NCBI RefSeq assembly: GCF_008107695.1
Contig: NZ_VIRG01000066.1
Coordinates: forward strand, 434,001 to 498,000
Source of the DNA: Stappia sp. BW2
GTDB lineage: Bacteria; Pseudomonadota; Alphaproteobacteria; Rhizobiales; Stappiaceae
Length of the DNA stretch: 64,000 nt
Direction: 5' to 3'
Below, one piece after another: positions 61,886-64,000 of the stretch. Both the position numbers and the translations under genes were made by a program. The notes under the pieces are model-generated. The model did not search any database. It was not told the origin of the DNA and was given only the letters and a program-made list of their open reading frames with translations. Each line of letters begins with the position of its first letter. The first letter of the stretch is position 1.

Positions 61886-64000
61886 ATGCGTTCCGAAACG
61901 GCGCCGGCCATACGGCTGGAAGACTACAAACCGCCACTTTATCGCATCGACAAGGTCGCCCTGAATGTTGAGCTGGCGCCAAAGGCGACGCGCGTCACCG
62001 CAACTTTTGAGGTCAACAGACAACCGGGAACAGACGCCGGCGCTCCGCTGGTGCTTGATGGTGACGAATTGTCGCTTGCCGACATCAGCTTGAACGGCGA
62101 GACGCTGGACGAAACCGCCTACACCGCGACCGACGACCGCCTTGAAGTTCTCTCTCCCCCTGCCGACACGTTCGAGTTGACGCTCGTGACCGAACTCGAT
62201 CCGGACGCGAACACCAAATTGATGGGCCTTTACCGCTCCTCTGGGACCTATTGCACCCAATGCGAGGCCGAGGGCTTTCGAAGGATCACCTATTTTCTCG
62301 ACCGTCCGGACGTTCTTGCTGTCTACACGACACGTCTGGAAGCCTCGAAGACGGATTGCCCGGTTCTCCTGGCCAATGGCAACCTTGTGGAGACAGGCGA
62401 CATCAAGGGCACCGGCAGGCACTACGCTGTCTGGCACGACCCGCATCCCAAGCCCGCCTATCTGTTCGCGCTCGTTGCCGGCGATCTCGCGGAAGTTCCG
62501 GACAGGTTCACGACCATGTCCGGGAAGGACGTCGCGCTCAATATCTACGTCGAGCACGGCAAGGAAGGCCTGTGCGACTGGGCCATGGATTCCCTCAAGC
62601 GATCCATGCGCTGGGACGAAGAAGTGTTCGGCCGTGAATACGATCTGGAGGTGTTCAACATCGTCGCCGTGTCGGACTTCAACATGGGTGCGATGGAAAA
62701 CAAGGGCCTGAACATCTTCAACGACAAGTACGTTCTGGCCGACCCGGACACGGCAACCGATCAGGACTACGCCAATATCGAAGCCGTTATCGCGCACGAA
62801 TATTTCCACAACTGGACCGGCAATCGCATCACCTGCCGGGACTGGTTCCAGTTGTGCCTGAAGGAAGGCCTGACGGTGTTCCGCGATCAGGAGTTTTCCT
62901 CCGACATGCGCTCGCGTCCAGCCAAGCGCATTGCGGATGTACGCCTTCTGAAATCGCATCAGTTTCCCGAGGACGCAGGCCCGCTCGCACACCCTGTGCG
63001 TCCGAGAAGCTATCACGAAATCAACAACTTCTACACAGCCACCGTTTATGAAAAGGGCGCCGAAGTCGTCCGCATGCTCCAGACGTTTCTGGGGGAGCAG
63101 GCGTTCCGGGCGGGGCTGGATCTCTATTTCGCGCGCCACGACGGGCAAGCAACCACGATCGAAGCCTTCCTGACCTGCTTCGAGGAAGCCTCCTCCACTG
63201 ACCTTGAACAGTTTTCGCTCTGGTACGAGCAGGCCGGAACGCCCGTGGTGTCGGTGGAGACGAAGTATGATCCCGACCGCAAGACGTTCTGCGTTTCGCT
63301 GTCACAGGAAATTCCGCCTCTCGCCGGACAGAAGTCCAGCAAACCTGCTGTCATCCCGCTGCGTTTCGGGCTGATCGGCCCCAACGGCGAGGATATGGAG
63401 ACAGGCCCTGCGGAGGGCGCCACAGTCAGCGGCGATGTGCTTGTCCTCGACAAGGCCCATCAGGACGTGATCTTCAAAAATGTTGCCGCGGCTCCCGTTC
63501 TCTCTCTTCTGCGCGGGTTCTCCGCGCCCGTCCGGCTGAACCAGCCTCTCGATTCGAAGGATCTTCTGTTTCTGGCAGCGCAGGACCGGGACCCCTTCAA
63601 TCGGTGGCAAGCAGTTCAAACGCTGGCGATGCAGGATCTCGTCAGGCTTGCGGGCCTCGTGGGCGATGGCGCGCAAGACGCTCCGTCCGAAGACGTCATC
63701 GGTGTCCTTGCATCCGTCCTGGAGGAAACCCAGCTCGACGAAGCCTTGCGCGCACAGGCACTCACCCTGCCGAGCGAGGCGGATATCGCCCAGGAAATGG
63801 GCAAGGACGTCAACCCGGATGCCATCCATGCGGCGCGGGAGATGCTGCGGCGGGCTGTCGCCGCCCGCCTCGGCTCCGCACTGCTGCCCTTCATTTCCGG
63901 TCCCTCCGCCAGCGGAACCTATTCGCCGGATGCCGAGGCCGCCGGAAAACGGGCGCTCGCAAACCGCTGCCTGCATTACTATGCAGCCTCCGGTGCGGAC
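61886..64000 (+). CDS. pepN: Aminopeptidase N (M1 family), 3' end outside window
   Basis: The frame stays open to the window end (705 codons of about 880). Landmarks: N-terminal LEDYKPPLYRIDKVALNVEL, the exopeptidase motif GAMEN (residues 268-272), zinc motif HEYFH (304-308), and third zinc ligand Glu327 in LKEGLTVFRDQEF, all in PepN spacing. It removes N-terminal residues from peptides in the cytoplasm. The ribosome binding site CAGGAGA precedes ATG 61886. Divergent from the methyltransferase gene. Confidence 0.96.
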   Translation, partial: MRSETAPAIRLEDYKPPLYRIDKVALNVELAPKATRVTATFEVNRQPGTDAGAPLVLDGDELSLADISLNGETLDETAYTATDDRLEVLSPPADTFELTLVTELDPDANTKLMGLYRSSGTYCTQCEAEGFRRITYFLDRPDVLAVYTTRLEASKTDCPVLLANGNLVETGDIKGTGRHYAVWHDPHPKPAYLFALVAGDLAEVPDRFTTMSGKDVALNIYVEHGKEGLCDWAMDSLKRSMRWDEEVFGREYDLEVFNIVAVSDFNMGAMENKGLNIFNDKYVLADPDTATDQDYANIEAVIAHEYFHNWTGNRITCRDWFQLCLKEGLTVFRDQEFSSDMRSRPAKRIADVRLLKSHQFPEDAGPLAHPVRPRSYHEINNFYTATVYEKGAEVVRMLQTFLGEQAFRAGLDLYFARHDGQATTIEAFLTCFEEASSTDLEQFSLWYEQAGTPVVSVETKYDPDRKTFCVSLSQEIPPLAGQKSSKPAVIPLRFGLIGPNGEDMETGPAEGATVSGDVLVLDKAHQDVIFKNVAAAPVLSLLRGFSAPVRLNQPLDSKDLLFLAAQDRDPFNRWQAVQTLAMQDLVRLAGLVGDGAQDAPSEDVIGVLASVLEETQLDEALRAQALTLPSEADIAQEMGKDVNPDAIHAAREMLRRAVAARLGSALLPFISGPSASGTYSPDAEAAGKRALANRCLHYYAASGAD

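Noticed and set aside
61793-63148. Minus-strand open frame of 451 codons
   Set aside because: Antisense to pepN, whose GAMEN and HEYFH motifs on the plus strand are unmistakable.

Overview
The window is a GC-rich (mostly about 60% GC) chromosomal segment from an alphaproteobacterium. The gene set fits a marine Stappiaceae/Rhizobiales bacterium of the Roseibium/Labrenzia kind: many ABC importers, LysR and MerR regulators, FliK with an FlhB-like accessory protein, SoxR without SoxS, a cobalt-type nitrile hydratase and CoA-transferases. This placement is an inference from gene content. No rRNA, CRISPR array, prophage or complete insertion sequence is visible. There is one tRNA, tRNA-Ser(GCU).

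Layout. 0.1-3.5 kb: thioredoxin-fold protein, phosphoglycolate-phosphatase-like HAD enzyme, small membrane protein and a membrane-anchored chemoreceptor. 3.5-4.4 kb is gene-free. 4.4-6.9 kb: dienelactone-hydrolase-like and DJ-1/PfpI genes divergent from a LysR regulator. 7-11.3 kb: tRNA-Ser, a bactofilin-like protein, DUF930, Sel1, two adjacent DUF2147 proteins and a DUF4440 protein. 11.3-15.7 kb: GNAT, a GT39-like membrane glycosyltransferase, and an amino-acid ABC importer operon with no ATPase gene. 15.9-17.8 kb: GFA-family protein and gatB. 18-21 kb: FlhB-like protein and the hook-length protein FliK. 21-24 kb: small proteins, a YjhX-like protein, SoxR and a VOC protein behind a recognisable SoxR promoter. 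24-29.6 kb: YiaV/YiaW-like membrane pair, SDR, membrane adenylate cyclase and a LuxR-type regulator.

30-40 kb is the most distinctive region. A leftward set encodes an MBL-fold hydrolase, a single-domain cyclic-nucleotide-binding protein and an unusual ABC exporter-like protein. Divergent from it is a tight rightward operon of four glycosyltransferases and a NodB-like deacetylase. The ABC protein carries an insertion of roughly 300 residues in its nucleotide-binding domain, non-consensus catalytic residues, and three copies of a DNL-type motif. This is the best candidate in the window for an undescribed system: synthesis and export, or regulation, of an envelope glycan under cyclic-nucleotide control.

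40-50 kb: MsrA, GNAT, an aromatic-catabolism-like operon (VOC, FAD monooxygenase, DUF2783) behind twin palindromic operators, a divergent nitrile hydratase operon, a second LysR/DUF1330 pair, an exported VOC protein and a cupin. 50-64 kb: a peptide-type ABC importer operon (fused ATPase, binding protein, two permeases), a second adenylate cyclase with an extracellular sensor, a NudK-like Nudix hydrolase, a class III CoA-transferase, a small methyltransferase, and the first 705 codons of aminopeptidase N, which runs off the window end.

All function calls rest on motif and similarity recognition by eye. No database search was run.
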